This document shows positions 1-5,287 of a stretch of 9,551 nucleotides of DNA, in pieces. A model generated the notes under the pieces. It did no database searches, was not told the DNA's origin, and saw only the letters and a program-made list of their open reading frames with translations. Source of the DNA: a bacterium (lineage in GTDB: Bacteria > Actinomycetota > Acidimicrobiia > Spongiisociales > UBA11373). The position numbers and the translations under genes are program-made. The stretch is from NCBI GenBank assembly GCA_013202595.1, contig JABMPV010000354.1, forward strand, positions 1 through 9,551, read 5' to 3'. Positions within the stretch are counted from its first letter, which is position 1, and each line of letters begins with the position of its first letter.

Positions 1-327
1 ACCAACAGTCGTTCCAGCGAGGGCCCCCACACTGACCGCAACATCGGATGGTCCGATCGCCCACTCCGCACCAAAGTCCACGGTCACTACCCGCCCGTGG
101 AACACTCCGTTCTCCAGGGTCGCGAACTGCCGAGCTTCGCTGGCAATCGTCGATAATGGGCTCGCCGTGACCTGTTCAGCCGCAGTTGTGGAGGCCGACG
201 CGGTGACCGATGGTGACTCGCTGTTGGTCGTCTCGGTGCCCCCGGACGGCGAGATTGGTTCACCCCTGGCGTCGCAGGACACCAGGAGAGCTGCGACCAC
301 GCATATTGCGACCGACGTTCGAGTCAT
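1..327 (-). CDS. Putative secreted lipoprotein, N-terminal part (runs off left edge)
   Basis: An open frame of 109 codons runs from an ATG at 327 to the window edge without a stop. The N-terminus is a short bacterial lipoprotein signal: Arg4 near the start, a hydrophobic core (residues 6-16), and a lipobox LVSC with the acceptor Cys at residue 18. A Ser/Thr/Glu/Ala-rich linker follows (about 20-52), and then a more structured part begins, with alternating hydrophobic residues (VVTVDFGAEWAIGP). The protein would therefore be lipid-anchored on the outer face of the membrane. The family cannot be named from the visible part. The Shine-Dalgarno sequence is weak (GGAACG before the start). Codon use is high-GC, like the neighbours. 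The signal-lipobox-linker order is the main support. Confidence 0.6.
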   Translation of the reverse strand, partial: MTRTSVAICVVAALLVSCDARGEPISPSGGTETTNSESPSVTASASTTAAEQVTASPLSTIASEARQFATLENGVFHGRVVTVDFGAEWAIGPSDVAVSVGALAGTTVG

Positions 328-598
328 ATCGTTCCAACGGTTCAACACTGCAACGCTACTCGTCACCCCTGACCCCGCTACTGACTGGCCACCCAAGGTC
401 CGACCCTATGCCGCGAGGATTCACTCCATCCCAATGCCGGAGAACCACCATGTGCCGTCATCGCGGATCACGACCCGGTATCCGAGGAACCATTCCCTCT
501 CGTCGAGGAAGGCCATCTCCTCATCACGACCCCAACCCCGTCCCAAACGAAGGACCAAGCCACCTAGATCTGACAACAGAACCACATAGCCTCCAATG
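328..598. other. Gap without a convincing gene
   Basis: No supported gene here. The stretch carries the upstream region of the minus-strand lipoprotein. An open minus-strand frame ends with a TGA at 421-423 and reads plausibly over its last 30 or so codons (FLDEREWFLGYRVVIRDDG and a following TWWF). It has no good start or Shine-Dalgarno and overlaps the HNH remnant at its other end, so it may be the tail of a decayed gene. The plus-strand frames here are Arg/Pro/Ser-rich and look like antisense noise. Confidence 0.4.
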
Positions 599-695
599 GT
601 GCAACTATCCATTGCTTGGCAACCTGATATTGCTTTGCAGATTGCACCACACCGCAATCCACAACGGCCAGATCACACTCCCGAAACGAGAATGA
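599..695 (+). pseudogene. HNH endonuclease C-terminal remnant (copy A)
   Basis: The frame ending at the TGA 693-695 reads NLILLCRLHHTAIHNG, then a short tail ending LPKRE. The pattern N-L-x-x-LC-x-x-HH-x-x-x-H is the end of the HNH nuclease fold, with the last metal-binding histidines, as in the many actinobacterial HNH proteins that follow a DUF222 domain. The first HNH half (Cys pair and DH/HH motif) is absent upstream, so only about 32 residues of homology remain. A nearly identical stretch lies at 2824-2922. A 6-bp hairpin (709-714 with 720-725) follows the stop and may be its old terminator. The HNH assignment rests on the motif only. Confidence 0.5.
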
Positions 696-696
696 G
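599..696 (+). repeat. Direct repeat, left copy (HNH tail)
   Basis: About 98 bp that align with 2824-2922 in the same orientation. The central block from AACCTGAT to ACAACGGC is nearly invariant, and differences cluster at the edges (CCATTG against TAGATG; CAGATCACA against GACATCAGC). Homology begins at GGTGCAACTAT and stops just past the shared stop codon. Confidence 0.75.
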
Positions 697-797
697 AGGT
701 GAGCGGGTCTCCGACAGACTCGGAGGGCTTCACATCGCCTCCTTGGCTGAGGGCGTGTTGTGGGAGTGCCCACTATCGATAGGGTTCTGTTATCGGG

Positions 798-827
798 GCT
801 TCCGGTCGCCGTCGGGCGACCGGAAGC
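798..827 (-). terminator. Strong hairpin after the 319-aa gene
   Basis: A perfect 13-bp stem (798-810 with 815-827) and a 4-nt loop lie 13 bp beyond the stop codon of the minus-strand gene. No U-tract follows in either direction, which is common for intrinsic terminators or 3'-end stabilisers in high-GC actinobacteria. Position and stem strength support a 3'-end role; termination itself is inference. Confidence 0.5.
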
Positions 828-840
828 TGACATTCCCCCG

Positions 841-1800
841 CTACTGGTCCTGGTCCCTAAGCACCGCCTGCAGCTTCTGCAGCGCCAACTGGGCCGCATC
901 TTCGCTCGAAGCTGCGATGTGTGGCGGAATCGGCTTCAGGTGCTCCGCATCTGGGCGATAGGCCTCGAACCAGGAGAGGGCCTCCTCTCGCGTTATCTGG
1001 CGGCCATCCGCGTCGAGCACCACGCCACCGGCGTCGATCGTGGGGAGAACCTGAGGTACATCCCAGGGCGCCTGAGGCCGGTCGGAGAGAATGGAGGCGA
1101 GTTCTAGGCGAAGGAGCCCGTACGTACGCGGCCCTCCGCCGGTGTTGTACACAACCGACAGCTCCCGGTCGGTGAGTACTGACTTCCATCGCAGACGATC
1201 CTCGAGCTTTGCTGCGACGATCGCAGTGATCGTGGGGTCCGGCGGCGCGGCCACATCGGACAGGATGGTGTCGGTATCGGGGGGCATGCTGGTGCTGCCG
1301 ATGTGTACAACCTTGTCCCGCGTCCAGGTCACGATGAAGCCCGCCGACGCGACGGCCAAGCCGAGCAGGACATACCGATTGGTGTGTACGTTGTAGATGT
1401 AGAGCAGACCGGTCGATGAGAAGTCCGCACCCACGTCACGTGCAGACCGAGTTCCGTCGAGGGCATCAGGAACGAACACGAGTTCGCCATGGGCGGGTGT
1501 GAGGGTCCCGAGGTCCTCCTCACCGGCGATGTGAACCTGGCCGGCGAACGACTGGTTGATCGAGATCGACATGGCGTATCGTGCCCGCCCATCGATCTTG
1601 TGTCCCGGATCTCCGGGGTGTCCTTGGTAGGACACGAAGTCGTACTCGTCGAGCTTGTCGTACTCGAGAAGCTGTTGGTGGATTTCGGCCTGACCGGCCA
1701 CAACGGCGGCTCGAAGCGCCACTCGGACATCGTGGGCAACTTCGAAGAACCATTCGAGGTCGTCAGGCCGGTACGTAGGGAACGGGGAGTGTGTCGACAT
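841..1800 (-). CDS. Hypothetical protein, 319 aa, unrecognised
   Basis: I do not recognise the family. The start is well supported: GGAGGAGG lies a few bases before the ATG at 1798-1800, and a promoter-like pair lies upstream. The protein is soluble-looking and acidic. It has an N-terminal helical part (12-50), a beta-rich middle with many Gly and Asp (52-135, including YQGHPGDPGHKIDG), one hydrophobic stretch (143-158, YVLLGLAVASAGFIVTW) that is more likely a buried strand or helix than a membrane anchor, and an Ala/Gln-rich C-terminal helix (294-319). There is no signal peptide and no catalytic motif I can name. It is transcribed divergently from the RHH gene and lies between the two HNH-tail repeats, so it is probably accessory cargo. 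Coding quality looks good throughout and nothing suggests decay. Confidence 0.85.
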   Translation of the reverse strand: MSTHSPFPTYRPDDLEWFFEVAHDVRVALRAAVVAGQAEIHQQLLEYDKLDEYDFVSYQGHPGDPGHKIDGRARYAMSISINQSFAGQVHIAGEEDLGTLTPAHGELVFVPDALDGTRSARDVGADFSSTGLLYIYNVHTNRYVLLGLAVASAGFIVTWTRDKVVHIGSTSMPPDTDTILSDVAAPPDPTITAIVAAKLEDRLRWKSVLTDRELSVVYNTGGGPRTYGLLRLELASILSDRPQAPWDVPQVLPTIDAGGVVLDADGRQITREEALSWFEAYRPDAEHLKPIPPHIAASSEDAAQLALQKLQAVLRDQDQ

Positions 1801-1838
1801 CTTCCTCCTCCGGACATATGGGTGCCACTATACTTCAC

Positions 1839-1867
1839 ACGATAGCTTAGGTACATGACCCGTGCAA
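1839..1867 (-). promoter_or_regulatory. Promoter for the 319-aa gene
   Basis: On the minus strand TTGCAC (1862-1867) and TATCGT (1839-1844) are separated by 17 bp, a fit to a housekeeping sigma-70-type promoter. The -10 lies about 38 bp before the start codon. The plus-strand promoter opposite uses exactly the same two hexamers. Confidence 0.5.
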
Positions 1868-1870
1868 CCG

Positions 1871-1920
1871 ATTATGTGTATCCATGTCTTCTGCGCAAGA
1901 ACTCGTTGCACATTATGTGT
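1871..1920. repeat. Paired ATTATGTGT boxes between divergent promoters
   Basis: ATTATGTGT occurs at 1871-1879, just upstream of the minus-strand -35, and again at 1912-1920, inside the spacer of the plus-strand promoter. The copies are direct and 41 bp apart. AT-rich repeated boxes between two divergent promoters beside a gene for a ribbon-helix-helix protein could be its operators. That role is inference. Confidence 0.3.
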
Positions 1921-1935
1921 CGACTGTGCTATCGT
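1906..1935 (+). promoter_or_regulatory. Promoter for the RHH gene
   Basis: TTGCAC (1906-1911), an 18-bp spacer and TATCGT (1930-1935) resemble a sigma-70-type promoter. It would give a leader of about 85 nt before the GTG start at 2027. Confidence 0.5.
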
Positions 1936-2026
1936 GACAACCGCAGATTGCATTAATCACAACTCCGTAGAGTGGCTGGAGTGAAGACCACCACAGCGGA
2001 GATCCAGCGTTCGGAAGGAGCGGCAA

Positions 2027-2230
2027 GTGGCGCGAAATCTGACCATTCGTCTCGACGACCAGGTCTTGAAGTCGATCCAGGGCGTTGCACTCGTGGACTC
2101 GACCTCGATGAGTGCCGTCATCAAGACAGCTCTGGGCGAATACATCGAACAGCGTAAGGCAGAAGAGAGCTTCCAAGAGAAGGTTCTCGCTGTCCAACGA
2201 GAAGTCTTTGGTTCGCTCCTTCCTGCATAG
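2027..2230 (+). CDS. Ribbon-helix-helix DNA-binding protein (antitoxin-like), 67 aa
   Basis: The start is GTG, chosen because AAGGAG lies 6 nt upstream. Residues 3-10 (RNLTIRLD) form the beta-strand typical of the Arc/MetJ/CopG ribbon-helix-helix fold, followed by helix A (11-23) and helix B (about 27-41, SMSAVIKTALGEYIEQ). The charged tail (42-67) resembles the partner-binding tail of type II antitoxins. Such proteins dimerise and bind operators, often their own. No toxin gene (PIN, RelE, MazF-like) follows: the gene ends at a hairpin and then a non-coding stretch. It could be an orphan antitoxin, a free-standing regulator of the divergent 319-aa gene, or the survivor of a decayed pair. The fold assignment is fairly secure; the partner is unknown. 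Confidence 0.8.
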   Translation: MARNLTIRLDDQVLKSIQGVALVDSTSMSAVIKTALGEYIEQRKAEESFQEKVLAVQREVFGSLLPA

Positions 2231-2255
2231 GTGGGAAGGAGCTGACGCGAACGCG

Positions 2256-2282
2256 GTGGGGGAGGCTGGTTGCTTCCCCCAC
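2256..2282 (+). terminator. Hairpin after the RHH gene
   Basis: GTGGGGGA (2256-2263) pairs perfectly with TCCCCCAC (2275-2282) across an 11-nt loop, 26 bp after the RHH stop codon. There is no U-tract. Its position supports a terminator-like role and argues against a co-transcribed downstream toxin. Confidence 0.45.
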
Positions 2283-2550
2283 TACACGTTCCGACGCTTC
2301 ATGCGACCGCCGCCTTGCCGGGTAGCGACACACCACCCGTCATCGTCAGCCGCCACAGGCCAGCGAGGCGGCGGCGTTGTCCTCGAAGACGGATGCTCGT
2401 CGGACGTAGCCGCGGAGCACGACGAGGGATCTGTGGCCGGTCTGGGTTCATCACGGCCCGCTCGGAGACGTCGTTGCGGATGGGGGTGGTGATGAACCCG
2501 GAGCGCAGCCGAGTGCCCCGGGTCACTCGGCTGAATCCAGGCGGAGCGGG
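2283..2550. other. Gap without a convincing gene
   Basis: All frames here are rich in Arg, Pro and Ser and lack Shine-Dalgarno sequences and domain motifs. The one clear structure is an 11-bp inverted repeat at 2444-2499, listed separately. I see no RNA gene. Confidence 0.45.
2444..2499. repeat. 11-bp inverted repeat in a non-coding stretch
   Basis: GGGTTCATCAC (2444-2454) is the exact reverse complement of GTGATGAACCC (2489-2499), separated by 34 bp. It could be a transcribed stem, a recombination site remnant or chance. No flanking duplication is visible. Confidence 0.5.
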
Positions 2551-2921
2551 ATGCACGATTCAGGGGTCCCGGTGAAAGGTGTCCCCGCCCACTGCCGGCG
2601 AGGCCACGCGTACCTCAATCCAGAGTATCAGCAGGCGAGACAGCGCGTACTCAAGTCTCACCGCCAGGCCCACGGTCCCGACTGCTGCCCGGGGCTCCCC
2701 GAGCAGCAGTTCTCGGCCGCACGAAGCGACGGATCTGGCGATCGACCGGCTGATCGTCAACACAACTGACGCCTGCCAGTCCGCCCTCGGCGACGAACTC
2801 GACGCCGCAAGGCCCGAGCTAGGGGTGCAACTATTAGATGCTCGGTAACCTGATACTGCTTTGCAGATTGCACCACACCGCAATCCACAACGGCGACATC
2901 AGCCTCCCGAAACGGGAATGA
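2551..2921 (+). pseudogene. Decayed HNH endonuclease gene (copy B, frameshifted)
   Basis: Three pieces in three frames line up like one small HNH nuclease. The first (from 2551) reads NPEYQQARQRVLKSHRQAHG then PDCCPG, like the start of phage-type HNH proteins (helix, then a Cys knuckle). The second (about 2695-2820) includes ATDLAIDRLIVNTTDA where such proteins have the DH motif, here DR. The third is the tail NLILLCRLHHTAIHNG ending at TGA 2919-2921. Two frame changes, an in-frame TAG just before the tail (2834-2836) and the missing His argue for a dead gene. The tail is well supported; the first two pieces are weaker matches and may be coincidental. Confidence 0.4.
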
Positions 2922-2922
2922 G
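2824..2922 (+). repeat. Direct repeat, right copy (HNH tail)
   Basis: Partner of 599-696, same orientation. It carries TAG where the left copy has CCA, so the frame leading into the tail is closed here. The two copies bracket the 319-aa gene and the RHH gene. Confidence 0.75.
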
Positions 2923-3010
2923 ACACCAACCTCGGAGTGATCTCGGCTCGACTTGATCGGGCCAGGAAGCACCGCCACGGACTCGAAGCGGCTAGGTCGT
3001 AACAACGCCT

Positions 3011-3175
3011 GATGACACGAGTTGGGTTGCTCACGGAGTCCGCACCCAACGCCGGAATTCACCCCACCGTCCGCCGGATGTTCATGTTGGGCCACGCACA
3101 AATGCGGATGCATGGCCGTCGCAGCAGAGCTTGGTCACTGAGGATGCGGGATCGGTCAGCGACGGCCAACAGCGT
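3011..3175 (+). pseudogene. Possible tyrosine-recombinase (integrase) C-terminal remnant
   Basis: One frame reads NAGIHPTVRRMFMLGHAQMR (3048-3107), close to the common integrase pattern aG-v-h-P-k-v-v-q-r-m-LGHa-s-i-x-m-T that sits between the box II Arg and the catalytic Tyr. After a frame change, SLVTEDAGSVSDGQQR (from 3128) resembles the tail that follows the Tyr. The catalytic Arg, His-x-x-Arg and Tyr are not preserved and there is no start, so this would be a dead fragment. It abuts the cobalamin riboswitch and could mark the right end of an old integrated element. The LGH motif is suggestive but short. Confidence 0.35.
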
Positions 3176-3189
3176 GTACGCGATCGGCT

Positions 3190-3322
3190 AGTGTGGCGCT
3201 GGCATCAATAGATGCAGCCGCGAAAGTAGCGAAGTCCGGTGAGAATCCGGCGCTGTCCCGCAACTGTGAATCCCCTGAGGGGGTAAGCCAGGTCGCCTGT
3301 CGACGCGGTGACGAACGAGCCT
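3190..3322 (+). ncRNA. Cobalamin (AdoCbl/B12) riboswitch aptamer
   Basis: The conserved core is clear: GAAGTCCGGTGAGAATCCGG (3231-3250), GCTGTCCCGCAACTGT (3252-3267), a small CCCC-TGA-GGGG hairpin (3272-3282), and the B12-box-like AGCCAGGTCGCCTG (3286-3299). These form the central junction that binds adenosylcobalamin or a related corrinoid. It lies directly ahead of btuF and the cob genes, which it should repress when B12 is plentiful. The outer ends, including P1, are approximate. The promoter is not obvious; a TAGTGT at 3189-3194 is a weak -10 candidate. Confidence 0.93.
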
Positions 3323-3323
3323 C

Positions 3324-3397
3324 GGATGAGGGCAAACTTCGTCGGCGCAAGCCGACCGGGCGGCCTTCATCCTCCGAATACGGAGGATGTCTTCATG
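3324..3397 (+). promoter_or_regulatory. Riboswitch expression platform: SD-sequestering hairpin and competing stem
   Basis: CATCCTCCG (3368-3376) pairs perfectly with CGGAGGATG (3381-3389) over an AATA loop, burying the btuF Shine-Dalgarno GGAGG (3382-3386), 8 nt before the ATG at 3395. Just after the aptamer, GGATGAGGGC (3324-3333) can instead pair with GCCTTCATCC (3363-3372), ten pairs with one G-U, enclosing a GNRA-capped 6-bp hairpin (3341-3356). The two folds share 3368-3372 and exclude each other, so the second would free the Shine-Dalgarno. The pairings are visible in the sequence; the link to ligand is inference. There is no U-tract, so translational control is the natural reading. 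Confidence 0.65.
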
Positions 3398-4402
3398 TTC
3401 AGGACAAGATTGGCCGTGCCGGCCATCGTGATCGCGGTACTGATGGCGGGGTGCGGAGATTCCGATGGCGGAGCCACCACCACGACGACCGTGGCCCAGG
3501 TGACAACCCAAGCGCCGGCGACAACCCAAGCGCCGACAACCACGGCAGCCCCCGTCACGACGGAAGTGACGCCGCTCCCGGTGATGATCGCTGCGGCCAA
3601 CGGTGAGATCGAGATCCCGCGGCTGCCGACCCGCATCGTGTCGCTCTCCGCGACTCATACCGAGATGCTGTTCGCCATCGGTGCCGGGGATCAGGTGGTC
3701 GCCGTCGATGCATTCTCCAACTATCCGCCGGAAGCACCCACGACCGACCTGAACGCATTCGCCTTGAATGCTGAGGCGATCCTGATCTACGAGCCAGACT
3801 TGATCGTGATCGACGGCGATTGGGATGGCACAACGGTGGCGGCGCTAACCACTCTTGAGGTCCCTGTGCTCGTTCTTTCCCCGGCAACGGACCTCGAAGA
3901 CACGTACACACAGATCACCCAACTGGGAGAGGCCACCGGCCACGGTGACGAGGCGCAAGCCCTGGTGGCGTCGATGCGGACCGAGATCGACGAGATGATC
4001 GCATCGCTACCCCCAGACCAGGGTGCGCGGACTTTCTATAACGAGCTCGATACGACTTCCTTCTCGGTCACCAGTGAGACCTTCATCGGCCGTGTATACG
4101 GCCTCCTGGGCCTTCAGAACATCGCAGACGCCGCCGGCGACGGCACCTCGGGGTATCCACAGCTCTCGGTCGAGTACATCCTGCAAGAGGACCCGGATTT
4201 CATCTTTCTCGCCGACACGGTTTGCTGCGGTGTGAACGCCGAGTCGGCTGCGGCGAGGCCCGGATGGGATGCACTCACTGCAGTCCAGACCGGGCGTGTG
4301 ATCGAACTCGACGACGACATCGCCTCGAGGTGGGGTCCCCGCATCGTCGAGTTCATGGAAGCGGTGGCAGAAGCGCTCGCAGGAATCTCGGTCGGCACAT
4401 GA
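3395..4402 (+). CDS. btuF: Vitamin B12 ABC-transporter substrate-binding lipoprotein
   Basis: BtuF captures cobalamin or cobinamide outside the cell and hands it to the BtuCD permease. The ATG at 3395 (335 aa) is chosen over an upstream ATG at 3308 because it follows GGAGG and starts a proper signal peptide; the longer frame would overlap the riboswitch. Residues 4-20 are the signal with lipobox LMAGC (Cys20). A Thr/Pro/Ala linker (27-58) includes two copies of an 18-bp DNA repeat (3502-3537). The periplasmic-binding-protein domain (about 68-330) has the family signatures RIVSLSATHTEMLFAIG (80-96), FSNYPPEAP (107-115), YEPDLIVIDG (132-141), and the C-terminal RPGWDAL..VQTGRV and SRWGPR (288-316). 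No btuC or btuD follows, so the permease must be encoded elsewhere. First gene under the riboswitch; specificity for corrinoid rests on homology plus this context. Confidence 0.93.
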   Translation: MFRTRLAVPAIVIAVLMAGCGDSDGGATTTTTVAQVTTQAPATTQAPTTTAAPVTTEVTPLPVMIAAANGEIEIPRLPTRIVSLSATHTEMLFAIGAGDQVVAVDAFSNYPPEAPTTDLNAFALNAEAILIYEPDLIVIDGDWDGTTVAALTTLEVPVLVLSPATDLEDTYTQITQLGEATGHGDEAQALVASMRTEIDEMIASLPPDQGARTFYNELDTTSFSVTSETFIGRVYGLLGLQNIADAAGDGTSGYPQLSVEYILQEDPDFIFLADTVCCGVNAESAAARPGWDALTAVQTGRVIELDDDIASRWGPRIVEFMEAVAEALAGISVGT

Positions 4403-4450
4403 GTTCGGTCGCGATGAATGGGCGCTGCAGCCGTGAGAAGGTTCGCAGTC

Positions 4451-4769
4451 ATGATTGATGAGCCGCCGACGAACGGCCCTCCGATCGGCTCCGAGCGGCT
4501 GCGGTCACTAGTGATAGTCAACACAGGCACTGGCAAGGGGAAGAGCACAGCGGCATTTGGGACGATGCTGAGGGCCGTCGCTCGGGGCTGGAAAGTGGCT
4601 GTGATCCAATTCGTCAAGTCGGGTGAGGCCCCAATCAGTGAACATCATCCTCACGGGTCGCAATGCACCCCGGGGGCTCATCGATCTCGCCGACACCGTC
4701 ACTGACATGCACGACATCAAGCACGCATTCGACTCCGGGATTCCGGCCCGCAGAGGGATCGACTACTGA
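4451..4769 (+). pseudogene. cobO: Cob(I)alamin/corrinoid adenosyltransferase, internally deleted and frameshifted
   Basis: CobO (BtuR) attaches the adenosyl group of ATP to the corrinoid cobalt. Two ends of the gene are clear but in different frames. From the ATG at 4451 (AGAAGG 9 nt upstream) the N-terminal part has the P-loop VNTGTGKGKSTAAFG and then RAVARGWKVAVIQFVKSGE, ending near 4627. From 4638, shifted by one base, the C-terminal signature reads VNIILTGRNAP...LADTVTDMHDIKHAF, ending GIDY at the TGA 4767-4769. About 102 residues remain of the usual 180-200. The missing middle (roughly 80-90 residues) would hold the LDE(L/I)NYAL Walker-B-like segment. Read as it stands, the first frame ends at 4705 with a nonsense tail. 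The stop overlaps the cobU start (TGATG), so the original operon layout survives. Clearly non-functional as CobO unless this is a sequence or assembly error. Confidence 0.87.
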
Positions 4770-5287
4770 TGGCGATCACTCTGCTTGTGGGTGGCGCTCG
4801 CAGCGGCAAGACCGCCGCGGCCGAAGCGGCAGCCGCAGCAACGGGCCGGCCGGTCGTCTACATCGCGACGGGTGAGCCTCTCGACGAGGAGATGGCGGCC
4901 CGTATCGACCGGCACCGTCGACAACGGCCGCAAGCCTGGCTGACCGTCGAGGCCCCCCGGGAACTGGTCGGAACGGTTGCTGCCGCGGATGGCCGGGACT
5001 GCTTGGTGATCGATTGCCTCACGCTGTGGGTATCCAACACCCTCGATGAGAGCGACGACACGATCCTGGGAGCCGCCGAGGATCTCGCCACTGCCCTGGC
5101 TGACCGTCTTGGCCCGAGCGTGGTGGTCACCAACGAGGTCGGTGCGGGAATCGTCCCCGCCGATGCTGGGGTGCGCCGATACCGGGACCTGCTGGGATGG
5201 GTGAACGCCATCTTCCGTGCCAAGGCCACGACCTCCTACTACTGCGTCGCTGGAGGCGTGATCCCGATCGACGAGCTGAGACTATGA
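4769..5287 (+). CDS. cobU: Adenosylcobinamide kinase / adenosylcobinamide-phosphate guanylyltransferase
   Basis: The bifunctional enzyme phosphorylates adenosylcobinamide and then transfers GMP to give adenosyl-GDP-cobinamide. The 172 residues match the family's usual length. The P-loop GGARSGKT is at 8-15. RIDRHRRQRPQAW (45-57) holds His49, equivalent to the guanylylated His46 of Salmonella CobU. DCLTLWVSN (82-90) and VVVTNEVGAGIVP (118-130), then RRYRDLLGWVN (136-146), complete the signature. The start overlaps the cobO remnant's stop (TGATG), so it was once translationally coupled to cobO; the broken cobO frame now stops at 4705, 63 bp upstream, which may reduce coupling. The last four bases overlap cobT (ATGA). 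Conserved residues look intact, so it is probably active in cobinamide salvage. Confidence 0.96.
   Translation: MAITLLVGGARSGKTAAAEAAAAATGRPVVYIATGEPLDEEMAARIDRHRRQRPQAWLTVEAPRELVGTVAAADGRDCLVIDCLTLWVSNTLDESDDTILGAAEDLATALADRLGPSVVVTNEVGAGIVPADAGVRRYRDLLGWVNAIFRAKATTSYYCVAGGVIPIDELRL

Noticed and set aside
773..782. CTATCGATAG palindrome
   Set aside because: A 10-bp palindrome is expected by chance at this scale and nothing around it suggests a binding site.
2965..3000. tRNA T-loop-like TTCGAGTCC on the minus strand
   Set aside because: The T-stem does not pair and no acceptor stem or anticodon arm is found, so it is not a tRNA; an att-site origin cannot be shown.
3308..3394. Upstream in-frame start for btuF
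   Set aside because: It would translate part of the riboswitch expression platform and put 29 unrelated residues before a canonical lipoprotein signal; the ATG at 3395 has the Shine-Dalgarno.
3502..3537. Short tandem repeat in btuF
   Set aside because: Two 18-bp units that only encode the Thr/Gln/Ala/Pro linker after the lipobox; not a CRISPR or mobile repeat.
3188..3658. A 156-codon minus-strand open frame
   Set aside because: It is antisense to the riboswitch and the start of btuF, with His/Arg/Gly-rich low-complexity translation and no Shine-Dalgarno.
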